Source of the DNA: Prosthecobacter sp. | GTDB lineage: Bacteria > Verrucomicrobiota > Verrucomicrobiia > Verrucomicrobiales > Verrucomicrobiaceae | Direction of reading: 5' to 3' | Assembly: GCA_017853885.1 (NCBI GenBank) | Contig: JAFMIR010000004.1 | Location: 108,825 to 172,824 of the forward strand | Length of the DNA stretch: 64,000 nucleotides | In this document: in pieces, positions 52,373 through 60,338 of the stretch | Layout of the letters: each line of letters opens with the position of its first letter | Numbering within the stretch: the stretch's first letter is position 1 | The notes under the pieces: generated by a model | The model's input: the letters and a program-made list of their open reading frames with translations, nothing else | Database searches by the model: none | What the model was told of the DNA's origin: nothing | Program-made: the position numbers and the translations under genes

Positions 52373-53134
52373 ATGAAGACGGCCTTTTCAGCCCTTACCG
52401 GCATCCTTTCGCGCAGCGGGCACCTTTTGATCGACGCCAAATTTGTCGAGCAGGTAGCCGATTTGATGCATGACACGGCTTTTTTCATCAAAGATGTCTC
52501 GGGACGCTATGTCATTGTGAATCAGTCTCTGGTGGAGCGTCATGGTTTGACTGATAAAGCGCAAATGATCGGCCGAAGGCCCTGTGATGTGTGCCCAGGT
52601 GATTTTGGTCGTATTCCGACCGAGCAGGACAGCCAGGTGCTGCGTAGTGGCCGCCCAATCATCGAGCGGTTGGAGATGTTTTGGCGAAAACCGCATGTGC
52701 CAGTGTGGGGCCTTACAAGCAAGATCCCCATGCGGGATGATAAAGGCCGCGTCGCCGGCCTCATCGGAATTTCCAAAGACCTCACTGCGCTCGTCAACCG
52801 CGAAGAAGTTCCGCCCACCGTCGCGCTGGCTTTACGTCATCTCGAGCGTTCTTTTGATGAACCCATAAGTCCCTCCTCACTCGCTAGAAAAGCCAACATG
52901 AGCGCCGCTCGCTTCGCGAGAGCGATCAAACGCATCCATGGCATTAGCCCGATGCAACTCATCACCAAAACTCGCATCACAGCAGGCTCGCGCCTCCTGC
53001 GAGAAACCGATTCTAGCATTGCCGAGATCGCTCTCAACTGCGGCTTCGCAGATCACAGTGCTTTCACGCGCGCCTTTCGCGCGGTCACGGGTCATTCACC
53101 GAGCGAGTATCGGCGACTGAAGCAGGTGGATTGA
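52373..53134 (+). CDS. PAS domain-AraC family transcription regulator
   Basis: 253 residues from the ATG (MKTAFSALTG); the frame is open upstream from a TTG but nothing supports it. Residues 25-145 are a PAS fold (DTAFFIKDVSGRYVIVNQSL to GLIGISKDLTAL) of the kind that senses a small ligand. Residues 150-250 are an AraC double helix-turn-helix (LARKANMSAARFARAIKRIH, IALNCGFADHSAFTRAFRAV). It is divergent from the metallopeptidase/SASA operon, its likely target, and convergent with the PKS operon's last gene. The ligand is unknown. Confidence 0.87.
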   Translation: MKTAFSALTGILSRSGHLLIDAKFVEQVADLMHDTAFFIKDVSGRYVIVNQSLVERHGLTDKAQMIGRRPCDVCPGDFGRIPTEQDSQVLRSGRPIIERLEMFWRKPHVPVWGLTSKIPMRDDKGRVAGLIGISKDLTALVNREEVPPTVALALRHLERSFDEPISPSSLARKANMSAARFARAIKRIHGISPMQLITKTRITAGSRLLRETDSSIAEIALNCGFADHSAFTRAFRAVTGHSPSEYRRLKQVD

Positions 53135-53146
53135 TTTTTGTGCGCA

Positions 53147-53171
53147 TTGAGAAACCAACTTTTTTTCTCAA
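53147..53171 (+). terminator. 8-bp stem-loop between convergent regulator and methyltransferase
   Basis: TTGAGAAA and TTTCTCAA pair around a T-rich loop 13 bases after the AraC-type gene. No U-run follows on the plus strand; a bidirectional terminator is possible. Confidence 0.3.
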
Positions 53172-53267
53172 AGACGTTTCTCTGCCAAATGCCAGATGTC
53201 CGTAAAAAACGATGGTGGAAATCGGGCTGTGACAAACGCAACCATGAAAAGACCCGAAAAATTGAGT

Positions 53268-53912
53268 TCAACGCCTCATCACCATGCGTTGCGCTCCAAA
53301 TGGCCTACTGTCACAGCGCCAACTCCATTCACCCCCCAAGCCGAGGGCGCGTGGCAACTCGTCTCGGCGGAATCCAGCACGGATGCTGACCTGCATGTCA
53401 TGGCGCGTAACAGGATTGAGCCGCATCAGTTTCGAAAACAGCCAACCCGTGACTTGGTGAATGAAATATCGCGCAGGTTCCGCTGCGATGATCAGACGGG
53501 TTTTGGATGAGAGACGTGAGCCAAGTTGCGCGAGTTGTTCTGCCGTAAAATGATGCAGAAAGAGGTTTGCGATGAGGATTTCTCCATCCGGGAGCGTTCG
53601 AGCGAAAAGATCGCCGGAATGCCACACAGCTCCAGAGGGCCAGCCTGACGGCTCAGCGGCGAGATCAACGGAGTGAAGCTCCTGCGGCGCACAAATAGCC
53701 CTCTGCAGGATCTTGCGACTCAGCATACCGTCACCTGCGCCAAGCTCGCAAATCCGTTCGCCAGTTCTTCGTTCACGATGCAAGGTTCGCAACAGCCAGC
53801 GGTGATTGCCCATAATCCAGTTCACTTTCAGAAGATCCAAACGACCCTGAAGCGCCTGTGGATCGTCCGCAGCGAGGGTCTCGAGGATTTCAGGGGCGAC
53901 GATGCGTTTCAT
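53268..53912 (-). CDS. SAM-dependent methyltransferase of the type III PKS operon
   Basis: 214 residues. Motif I is ICELGAGDGMLSRKIL, the acidic residue ending beta-2 is in LHSVDLAAEP, and ILIANLFLHHFTAEQL and RLIIAAEPARYF complete the Rossmann core. The preceding helix contains WIMGNHRWLLRTL. Methyltransferases of this type are commonly found next to phenolic-lipid type III synthases, probably methylating the resorcinol or quinone ring. Its start overlaps the fused enzyme's stop by ATGA. Last gene of the operon. The product is inferred from context only. Confidence 0.8.
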   Translation of the reverse strand: MKRIVAPEILETLAADDPQALQGRLDLLKVNWIMGNHRWLLRTLHRERRTGERICELGAGDGMLSRKILQRAICAPQELHSVDLAAEPSGWPSGAVWHSGDLFARTLPDGEILIANLFLHHFTAEQLAQLGSRLSSKTRLIIAAEPARYFIHQVTGWLFSKLMRLNPVTRHDMQVSIRAGFRRDELPRALGLGGEWSWRCDSRPFGAQRMVMRR

Positions 53913-55849
53913 GCAAGACCAAGCCTACGCCGCATTTGTTGGCAGGCCAGCTTTTCGATCGTGCCTCCCGGAATGCTTTGCATCGCGAACCAAGGACCGA
54001 TATGACGGGCCAAGGGACCTTTGAAAATGCATTGGCGAAAGATGAAGTCCCGCAGCCAGGACCGCCAAGGTCCAGTCCACACACCCAAGCCCATTCCGAG
54101 TGCCGCACGCGTGGCAGCGATGCTAGCTGCACGACGACGGATCCGATCGTAGTCCGCAAGCAACTGCGCAGCATCGCCCCTTTTGCGCAGAATGGCGTGC
54201 AGCACTTCAGCGGCCAATTCAGCATCAGCGAAGCCCGTGTTCATACCCTGACCTCCAATCGGGCTCATCACATGTGCCGCATCTCCACAGAGCAACACAC
54301 GACCATCCGCAATTTGTTCACAATCGAGCCGACGCGGCGAGAAAGCGTGCTGATCGATTTGCGCTGCCGGATCGAGCACGATGCCGGTGCGTTGCTGAAC
54401 CAATTCAGGAATCGATCCCTCGGATGCTTGGACGATCCAACGCCTTCGACGATGCGGCAAAGGGAAGGACTCCACTGCACCCTTTGAAGTAAAGAACAAG
54501 TGCGCATCTTCTCCGAGGCCTCCATCTCCATCAAAGTCGCCCATGATGAAGTGGCAACCGTAGCTCTTCGTGATGGTGCGCATGCGAAGCAGTTCACGAA
54601 TGCGGCTGCGATGTCCGTCACAAGCCACGACATAGGCGGCACGAATGCTTTCACCGTTCACGGTGAGTGTCACACCCTGCTGATCCTGTTTTTTGGCGGT
54701 AACTTCGGCTCCATGAAGGATTTTTACTGTAGGATGGCGCAACGCTTCAGCCTCAAGCAGTTCCATCGTGACTGCCTGAGGCAGCGAAAGCACAAAGCGG
54801 TGCTGACCCTCGATCTGCCGGAACGAAGCCGTACCCAAGAAGCCGTTTTGCCCATGCACATGACAGTCACGGATTGGCACCCCTTGAGCCACAAAGACCT
54901 CATCGAGTCCAAGACGAGAGAGAATGCCCAAAGAAGGTGGAGTGATGCCAATCGCTTGGGACCAAGTCTCACGCACGGTCGCTTTTTCCAACACCACGAC
55001 ACGCATTCCTCGCTGACCGAGCAGGCATGCGAGCAACAAACCCACCGGGCCACCGCCGACAATGGCGACTTCATTCTCGGCGTCCGAGCAAACGAGTGAC
55101 GGAACGTGTGGCTTCATCGGATTCCAGTATGGCACACGCTTCTGATAACGCGCAAAAGCATCTCCATACCAGCGTCGGTAGCGCTTCTCTTTGATGAATG
55201 GTGCAACATAGCAATACACCGTCCATAACAAAGCGAGAACGAGGTGATCGGGTGTCCACGTGGGAGCGGTCCAAAGGATCAGTGTGAAGCTAAGGTAGAT
55301 CGGCTGCCGCACCCATTTGAAAAGCCCTCCACGAGTGAAGGGCTTATAAACGGGCTCTTCATTCCGCCATACGCTGCGCCATCCGAGGATGCCGATCTGC
55401 GTGTCGAGTCCCGCATCACTCATGGATTTGGCCAGCAACAACCAACTCACGATGTACGCATTGGTTAGGCTGTTTTTCATCCAACCCTCAGGCGCAACCC
55501 AAAGCACCTCGGATGGGCACCAGAAGAGAAAAACCAGCAGCAACTGTAGCGATGCAAGTGCTGCAAAAATGGTCGTTGCGAGAGGTTTGCCAAGTCCACA
55601 TGGCGCGAGCATCACCATGAATCGGCGTCCTGCGTCCGAAAGCAGCCACGAGTGCCCGAAGGCGAACTGTGCCAGTAATGCGAGATTGATCATCCATGCA
55701 GCCACGCCATGCAGGTGCACCCAGCCAGAACTGAGACCGCGATGCAGGGAGACGAACATCACCACCACCGACGCGGCAAACAACGTGTGTGAGACAAGAC
55801 CGTAAACCACTGCGATCCAGCGCTGTGCCATACCGTGGTTTGTTTTCAT
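53909..55849 (-). CDS. Fused ICMT-like methyltransferase and FAD-dependent aromatic hydroxylase
   Basis: 646 residues from the ATG that overlaps the PKS stop (ATGA). Residues 1-245: six membrane helices ending WVRQPIYLSFTLILWTAPTW and EKRYRRWYGDAFARYQKRVP, the ICMT/NnrU-type methyltransferase signature. Residues 260-646: a group A flavin hydroxylase with VAIVGGGPVGLLLACLLGQR, the DG-type VVACDGHRSRIRELL and the second FAD motif LLCGDAAHVMSPIGGQGMNT. As recalled, in Streptomyces srsB (ICMT-like O-methyltransferase) and srsC (flavin hydroxylase) are separate and tailor alkylresorcinols; here they appear fused. No frameshift or stop lies between the halves. Confidence 0.88.
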   Translation of the reverse strand: MKTNHGMAQRWIAVVYGLVSHTLFAASVVVMFVSLHRGLSSGWVHLHGVAAWMINLALLAQFAFGHSWLLSDAGRRFMVMLAPCGLGKPLATTIFAALASLQLLLVFLFWCPSEVLWVAPEGWMKNSLTNAYIVSWLLLAKSMSDAGLDTQIGILGWRSVWRNEEPVYKPFTRGGLFKWVRQPIYLSFTLILWTAPTWTPDHLVLALLWTVYCYVAPFIKEKRYRRWYGDAFARYQKRVPYWNPMKPHVPSLVCSDAENEVAIVGGGPVGLLLACLLGQRGMRVVVLEKATVRETWSQAIGITPPSLGILSRLGLDEVFVAQGVPIRDCHVHGQNGFLGTASFRQIEGQHRFVLSLPQAVTMELLEAEALRHPTVKILHGAEVTAKKQDQQGVTLTVNGESIRAAYVVACDGHRSRIRELLRMRTITKSYGCHFIMGDFDGDGGLGEDAHLFFTSKGAVESFPLPHRRRRWIVQASEGSIPELVQQRTGIVLDPAAQIDQHAFSPRRLDCEQIADGRVLLCGDAAHVMSPIGGQGMNTGFADAELAAEVLHAILRKRGDAAQLLADYDRIRRRAASIAATRAALGMGLGVWTGPWRSWLRDFIFRQCIFKGPLARHIGPWFAMQSIPGGTIEKLACQQMRRRLGLA

Positions 55850-56994
55850 GCGAACGTGCCACTCGTTTCCGTAGTGATGGCAGTTGTGGCACAACCGACA
55901 CGCTCGAGGACTGCCGTTTCAACGGTCAATCCGGGACCAAATGCCAACGCCATAGTCAGCGCGCCATCCGTATCAGCATTTTCGAGTAGGTCCTTGAGCA
56001 CAAACAGCACCGTGGCGCTACTCATGTTGCCGTAATCCGCCAAGATGCTGCGGGCTGAATCCAGCGCCTCAGCCGGCAGGCGCAAGCTCTGCTCCACTTT
56101 ATCGAGGATGCTGCGCCCTCCCGGATGAACGGCCCACTCCTGAATGTCCTCCAGCTTTAGATTGTGACGCTGCAGAAAATCATTCGCGAGCAGGCGAATG
56201 TTTGCTCCGATGATCTCCGGAACATAGCTGGAAAGCACGATGTTGAACCCCTCGTTGCCGATGTCCCAAGCCATCTCGGCCTCACCGGTAGGAAGGATGG
56301 CGGAAGTGAAGCCCCGCAGCTCATAGGACGGACGTTTTTTTTCAGGCTGACGACTGCTCACAATTGCAGCAGCTGCACCATCCGCAAAGAGTGAGTTCGC
56401 GAGAATGTTGTCCGGTTTGTCATCGATCTGCATGTGTAGCGTGCAGAGTTCCAGACACACGACCAGTACGACCGCATCGGCATTCGCCTCGCAGAACTGC
56501 GCAGCCATGCGCAGTGCGGGAAAAGCCGCATAGCACCCCATGAAGCCCAGCGTGTATCGCTGCACATCCGCTCGCAGGCCCAGTTCACGAATGATGTGAA
56601 AATCCGGACCTGGATTGGCAAAACCCGTGCAGGAGGCAAAAATCACATGTGTCACCTCCTGCGCTGAAAAAATTCGAGTATCCTCCAAAGCCTGCCGCGC
56701 CACCTTGATAGCCAAGTCACGCGAGGCATGAGCATAAACGGCATTCCGCTCCGCTGTACCGGGCGCTATGATACGCCCTTCTGTGTCGCTTCGATACAGG
56801 TGCGCGTCCGATTCGCTGGCGAAATCCCCCAGCACGCTATGACGAGTCTCAATGCTGCTGCGGTTGTAAATGACATGGATGAGACGCCGAGCCTTCGTAT
56901 CCGGCGTCCAAGCTTTCATCCGGTCACGAATGAAATTCTGGTCATAAGCCCACTGTGGCACGCGTGTAGCGATGTGATGAATGTAAGAGCTCAT
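55846..56994 (-). CDS. Type III polyketide synthase (alkylresorcinol/pyrone synthase-like)
   Basis: 382 residues, a homodimeric chalcone-synthase-fold enzyme that extends an acyl-CoA starter with malonyl-CoA. The catalytic triad is Cys122 (FASCTGFANPGPDF), His290 (WAVHPGGRSILDKVE) and Asn323 (YGNMSSATVLFVL), with the AFGPGLTVE loop near the end. GFMGCYAAFPALRMA is typical of bacterial phenolic-lipid synthases rather than plant CHS. Starter length and ring type cannot be read. Overlaps both YceI upstream and the fused tailoring enzyme downstream by four bases. Expected product: a long-chain phenolic lipid in the membrane. Confidence 0.94.
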   Translation of the reverse strand: MSSYIHHIATRVPQWAYDQNFIRDRMKAWTPDTKARRLIHVIYNRSSIETRHSVLGDFASESDAHLYRSDTEGRIIAPGTAERNAVYAHASRDLAIKVARQALEDTRIFSAQEVTHVIFASCTGFANPGPDFHIIRELGLRADVQRYTLGFMGCYAAFPALRMAAQFCEANADAVVLVVCLELCTLHMQIDDKPDNILANSLFADGAAAAIVSSRQPEKKRPSYELRGFTSAILPTGEAEMAWDIGNEGFNIVLSSYVPEIIGANIRLLANDFLQRHNLKLEDIQEWAVHPGGRSILDKVEQSLRLPAEALDSARSILADYGNMSSATVLFVLKDLLENADTDGALTMALAFGPGLTVETAVLERVGCATTAITTETSGTFA

Positions 56995-57539
56995 GGTTTG
57001 GAAAGAGTCACGTGGGCACGGACGGTGACCACATCGCCAACGCGAATGAAAAAAAGCACGGCAGGCACACTGATGCCGCTGGCTTTCATGGAGACGGGAA
57101 ACTCCATGTCAAAAGTCGCTCGTCCGTCTTTAAGCTGCCAGTTAGAGATCTTAGCAATGATGTTCTGCGGCATGCCTAACAGGATGAGCGTGAGAGGCAG
57201 CCGGGACGGCGTGCCAGCGGCGGATATCTCGGAGAACTTTGCATCGATTTTTCCAATGATGAGTGGATGATCCGCCACTTTCATGGCCTTACGCATGTTT
57301 TCATCACGCTTTGGCTCCTGCGTGTCCATTTCGACCGCCTTGATCGTCACGGTGGAGACCACCCGCAAAGGCTTGTCGCCATGGAGCGTCACATCGGCCT
57401 TAAAAGGCTGGGGCGTGACCTTACCTCCCCAATCATGAAGCGTGGACGTGCCTTCAAACTTGAGTTCCGCCCTGCCGCTCCATGTTTCAGCTAAGGAGAG
57501 GCTCGCAGACAGCAAAAAAAACAGCAGAAGGTATTTCAT
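56991..57539 (-). CDS. YceI-family periplasmic lipid-binding protein
   Basis: 182 residues with a signal peptide (MKYLLLFFLLSASLSLAE); an ATG four codons upstream is also open. The YceI lipocalin-like barrel pattern is present: WSGRAELKFEGTSTLHDWGG at the start, MRKAMKVADHPLIIGKIDAK in the middle and a C-terminal strand ending VTLSKP. Members bind isoprenoid or fatty chains in the periplasm. As first gene of the type III PKS operon it probably carries or shields the hydrophobic phenolic product or precursor. The promoter should lie in the 178 bases before the divergent glycosylase gene. Confidence 0.87.
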   Translation of the reverse strand: MKYLLLFFLLSASLSLAETWSGRAELKFEGTSTLHDWGGKVTPQPFKADVTLHGDKPLRVVSTVTIKAVEMDTQEPKRDENMRKAMKVADHPLIIGKIDAKFSEISAAGTPSRLPLTLILLGMPQNIIAKISNWQLKDGRATFDMEFPVSMKASGISVPAVLFFIRVGDVVTVRAHVTLSKP

Positions 57540-57717
57540 ATATGAGTACACATTATCATGTAGCCGTTGGATGTGAAATCCCTGCTGCGGGGGCTTTCTG
57601 AAACCTTTTTCGGGGGATAGGCATGGAATCGTGAATTTTGATTCGATACTCGCTTACTTTCGTCCTAGTTCTTGCCCACCTGATCCTAAGAGATCATGTT
57701 CATGTCCTGCTGTAGCC

Positions 57718-58314
57718 ATGCCGTTTCTCGAAACCGATTTTTTTCAGCGTGATGTGGTTGCTGTGGCCCGCGAACTCATCGGGGTCGAGCTTGTTTGGAA
57801 TGGCTGCTCCGGCATTATCGTTGAGACCGAAGCCTACGCGGCAGACAATGATCGCGCCTGCCATACCGCCTCACGATCCAACGCACGCGACTTTGTGAGC
57901 TCGAAGCCTCCCGGAGCAGCCTATGTCTATTTGAATTACGGGATGCATTGGCTCTTCAACCTCCTCGTGAAAGATGGAGATCGTGATGGCCTGATTTTAG
58001 TGCGTGCTCTCGATCCTCGGCGAGGGATCGAAAACATGAAACGCCGCCGGAAGTGCGAAAAAGCCCACGATCTGTGTTCTGGCCCCGGCAAGCTGACCCA
58101 AGCTCTTGCCATCAACGGCCGTCATCACGGGCTTCCCATGGCCGGAAAAGGCAGAAGGCCCGGCTGCGGACTCAAACCCTCCGCTGTGTCGTCCCATGAA
58201 ATCATCAACGATGTTCGGGTCGGAATCCGCCAAGCGACCGACTTTCCGTGGCGCTTCCTCGAGCGCGGGAATCCTCATGTTTCGGTGCTGGCTGGCCAGG
58301 TGAGACCTCGTTGA
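57718..58314 (+). CDS. 3-methyladenine DNA glycosylase (AAG/MPG family)
   Basis: 198 residues from MPFLETDFFQRDVVAVAREL; a longer open frame upstream lacks family similarity. The base-excision enzyme removes alkylated purines. The catalytic Glu is in GIIVETEAYAADNDRACHTA, DNA-intercalating region AYVYLNYGMHWLFN with the conserved Tyr-Gly-Met, GPGKLTQALAI and the final RFLERGNPHVS match the AAG fold. Solitary; the divergent gene is YceI and tRNA-Ser follows 92 bases later on the same strand. Confidence 0.92.
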   Translation: MPFLETDFFQRDVVAVARELIGVELVWNGCSGIIVETEAYAADNDRACHTASRSNARDFVSSKPPGAAYVYLNYGMHWLFNLLVKDGDRDGLILVRALDPRRGIENMKRRRKCEKAHDLCSGPGKLTQALAINGRHHGLPMAGKGRRPGCGLKPSAVSSHEIINDVRVGIRQATDFPWRFLERGNPHVSVLAGQVRPR

Positions 58315-58406
58315 CACCACCCAACAGTGGCAACCACCAAAAGTGTAGAAGCGCACCTTGCATTCCCGGCGTTGACCGCTAGTTTCAATCTTGCTCGCGA
58401 TTCGAA

Positions 58407-58497
<91 letters not shown>

Positions 58498-58526
58498 CGC
58501 CAGCACGCTTCTCGGAGCCCCGATCT

Positions 58527-59450
58527 TTAGAGAGAAGGCGTCGGACCGTCGATGAGCGAATAGACCTCGACAGGTTCGGGCTGGCCTTTTACGGGGTGAA
58601 CGCCGGCATTTTGGTAAATAGAGAGGCCCTCTGGCCAGCCTTCCAGAAAAGGCGCACCCGCCAAGACAGGAACTTTGAGTTGCCGGGTGAGGCTTTCGAT
58701 TCGGAAAGTTACGTTCACCGCCTCGCCAACGGCAGTGCTCATGCCGCGACCCATGGCACCGAGCGCCACATCGCCAATGTTCAAGCCGATGTGGCAAAAG
58801 ACTTCGAGGTTCATCTGTTCCTTCAGCCACTTCCGCTTGGGTGAATCCCCGGCTTCAGGACCACTGAGGATTTTGGCGGCTTCCGTGGCCTTGAGCCGCG
58901 TTTCAAAATCTGTGCCATGCCAGTAGGCAAAAACACCATCTCCAATGAACTTATCAATCACGGCTCCACGGCTTTTTAAGACCTGCTCACATTGAGCATA
59001 CCATTCACGCAACATGGATGCCACTTCCTCGGCGCTAAGTTGTGCAGATAGGGCCGTAAAGTTTCTCAAATCTCCCACAAGCAATGTGGCCTTCACCGTT
59101 TTTACTGGCAGAGCGATGGTGTAAATGGCTTGGGTAGAGGCAGGCTGGACGCTGCTTTGCGTGCTTTCTTCATCGTTGTCGTAGATAAAGCTGATGTTGC
59201 CAAACTGCACATGGTCACCATGGCGCAGGGCTCGATTCGCGGTCACGGCCACATCGTTCACAAAGCTGCCGTTCGCACTACCGAGATCGGCAATCCAAAA
59301 AAGCGAACCATCTCGACGGATGGTGGCGTGCTGGCGGGAAACGCCACCATCCAACAAACGGATATTGGCATCCGGGCTGCGGCCAATCATGTTGAAATCC
59401 TCGAGAGTAATCTCGAGGTCATTCTCCACGGATTTAAGCTTGGCTGGCAT
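58527..59450 (-). CDS. FHA domain-class III adenylate cyclase
   Basis: 307 residues. Residues 5-90 are an FHA phosphothreonine-binding domain (MIGRSPDANIRLLDGGVSRQHATI, LGSANGSFVN). Residues 115-290 are a class III cyclase domain: the metal aspartates in VGDLRNFTAL and IGDGVFAYW, the adenine-selecting Lys in DKFIGDG, and the transition-state Asn-xxx-Arg in VNVTFRIESL are all present, so it should be active and make cAMP. Soluble, no transmembrane part. It may be regulated by phosphorylated partners via FHA. Ends 30 bases after the convergent tRNA-Ser gene. Confidence 0.9.
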   Translation of the reverse strand: MPAKLKSVENDLEITLEDFNMIGRSPDANIRLLDGGVSRQHATIRRDGSLFWIADLGSANGSFVNDVAVTANRALRHGDHVQFGNISFIYDNDEESTQSSVQPASTQAIYTIALPVKTVKATLLVGDLRNFTALSAQLSAEEVASMLREWYAQCEQVLKSRGAVIDKFIGDGVFAYWHGTDFETRLKATEAAKILSGPEAGDSPKRKWLKEQMNLEVFCHIGLNIGDVALGAMGRGMSTAVGEAVNVTFRIESLTRQLKVPVLAGAPFLEGWPEGLSIYQNAGVHPVKGQPEPVEVYSLIDGPTPSL

Positions 59451-59581
59451 GATCTGCGATTGGTATACACCTCCTCAAGCAATTCTCGAGACGGAAGTCA
59501 AGCATCCACAGACTCAATTTGAAAAACATCTTCGAAAACAGGCGTAAATTGTGTGATACTTCCTTTCACGGCAGAATCCAA

Positions 59582-60286
59582 ATGCTGCATCGAATTCTTT
59601 TCGCGTTGCTGGCCTTTGTCGGCCCGCTCCACGCGCACAATGTTCCAAGCATAACCATCGAGAGCCAGTTCACGGCTGACGAGACTTTCGACCTGACGAT
59701 TCATTTCGATCCGCGCATCTTCTTGGCGGCAGATCCACGCACGCTGCCACCAGTGGACGGCACTTGGTTTTCCAATCAATCTCCTGATCAAGCCTCCGCC
59801 ACGCTTATAAAGGCTGATGAATACCTCAGAAAGTCTCTCGGCCTCGTCTTCAATGGTCGCCCCATCCCGCTACCCAAGCTCACGATCCAACCCGTTGACG
59901 GGGCGGATAACACACCATTGAGTCCTGATACACAGGAGCTCCATTTTCTGGCCCAATGCGCTGCGAGAATCCCAAAAGAAGCAACAGAATTCCAAGTGGT
60001 CTTTGCTAAAAGCGCCGCTGTCGACCTTATCCTGCTCAACACGCTTGAAAACACCGCCGACCGTCGTCCTCAGGTGCTCTTTCCAGGTGAGACGAGCCGC
60101 CCATTTCTTTTTCGCCGCACTCTGAGGCCTGCGCCGATCGCCACAGAAGCCTCACCGCCAGTCCCAGCGTCACCCTCAGTGACCCTGCTCATTGCCTTGG
60201 TCGCCGTCTTCGTTGGTTGGCGATTGCTAAAAAAGTATCGCCATTTCCACCGAGGACATCGAAAGCCAAAGGACTGGGATATATGA
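59582..60286 (+). CDS. Hypothetical exported protein with C-terminal membrane anchor
   Basis: 234 residues from the ATG at the signal peptide (MLHRILFALLAFVGPLHAHN); a TTG-initiated extension is unlikely. The extracytoplasmic domain has no motif I recognise. A Pro/Ala-rich stretch is followed by a C-terminal helix VTLLIALVAVFVGWRLLKKY and a basic tail, an inner-membrane anchor. Similar layouts occur in proteins that receive metal or substrate outside the membrane, but no such claim is made. It ends 52 bases before dnaE. Confidence 0.65.
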   Translation: MLHRILFALLAFVGPLHAHNVPSITIESQFTADETFDLTIHFDPRIFLAADPRTLPPVDGTWFSNQSPDQASATLIKADEYLRKSLGLVFNGRPIPLPKLTIQPVDGADNTPLSPDTQELHFLAQCAARIPKEATEFQVVFAKSAAVDLILLNTLENTADRRPQVLFPGETSRPFLFRRTLRPAPIATEASPPVPASPSVTLLIALVAVFVGWRLLKKYRHFHRGHRKPKDWDI

Positions 60287-60338
60287 ACAAGTGGGTTGTT
60301 TTGAACCCTTTCCTCCTGCTAATCCTACCACCTGCCGC

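Noticed and set aside
58311..58400. TTGACA and TTGACC words upstream of tRNA-Ser as promoter boxes
   Set aside because: No matching -10 hexamer at 16-18 bases for either word, so a promoter is not supported.
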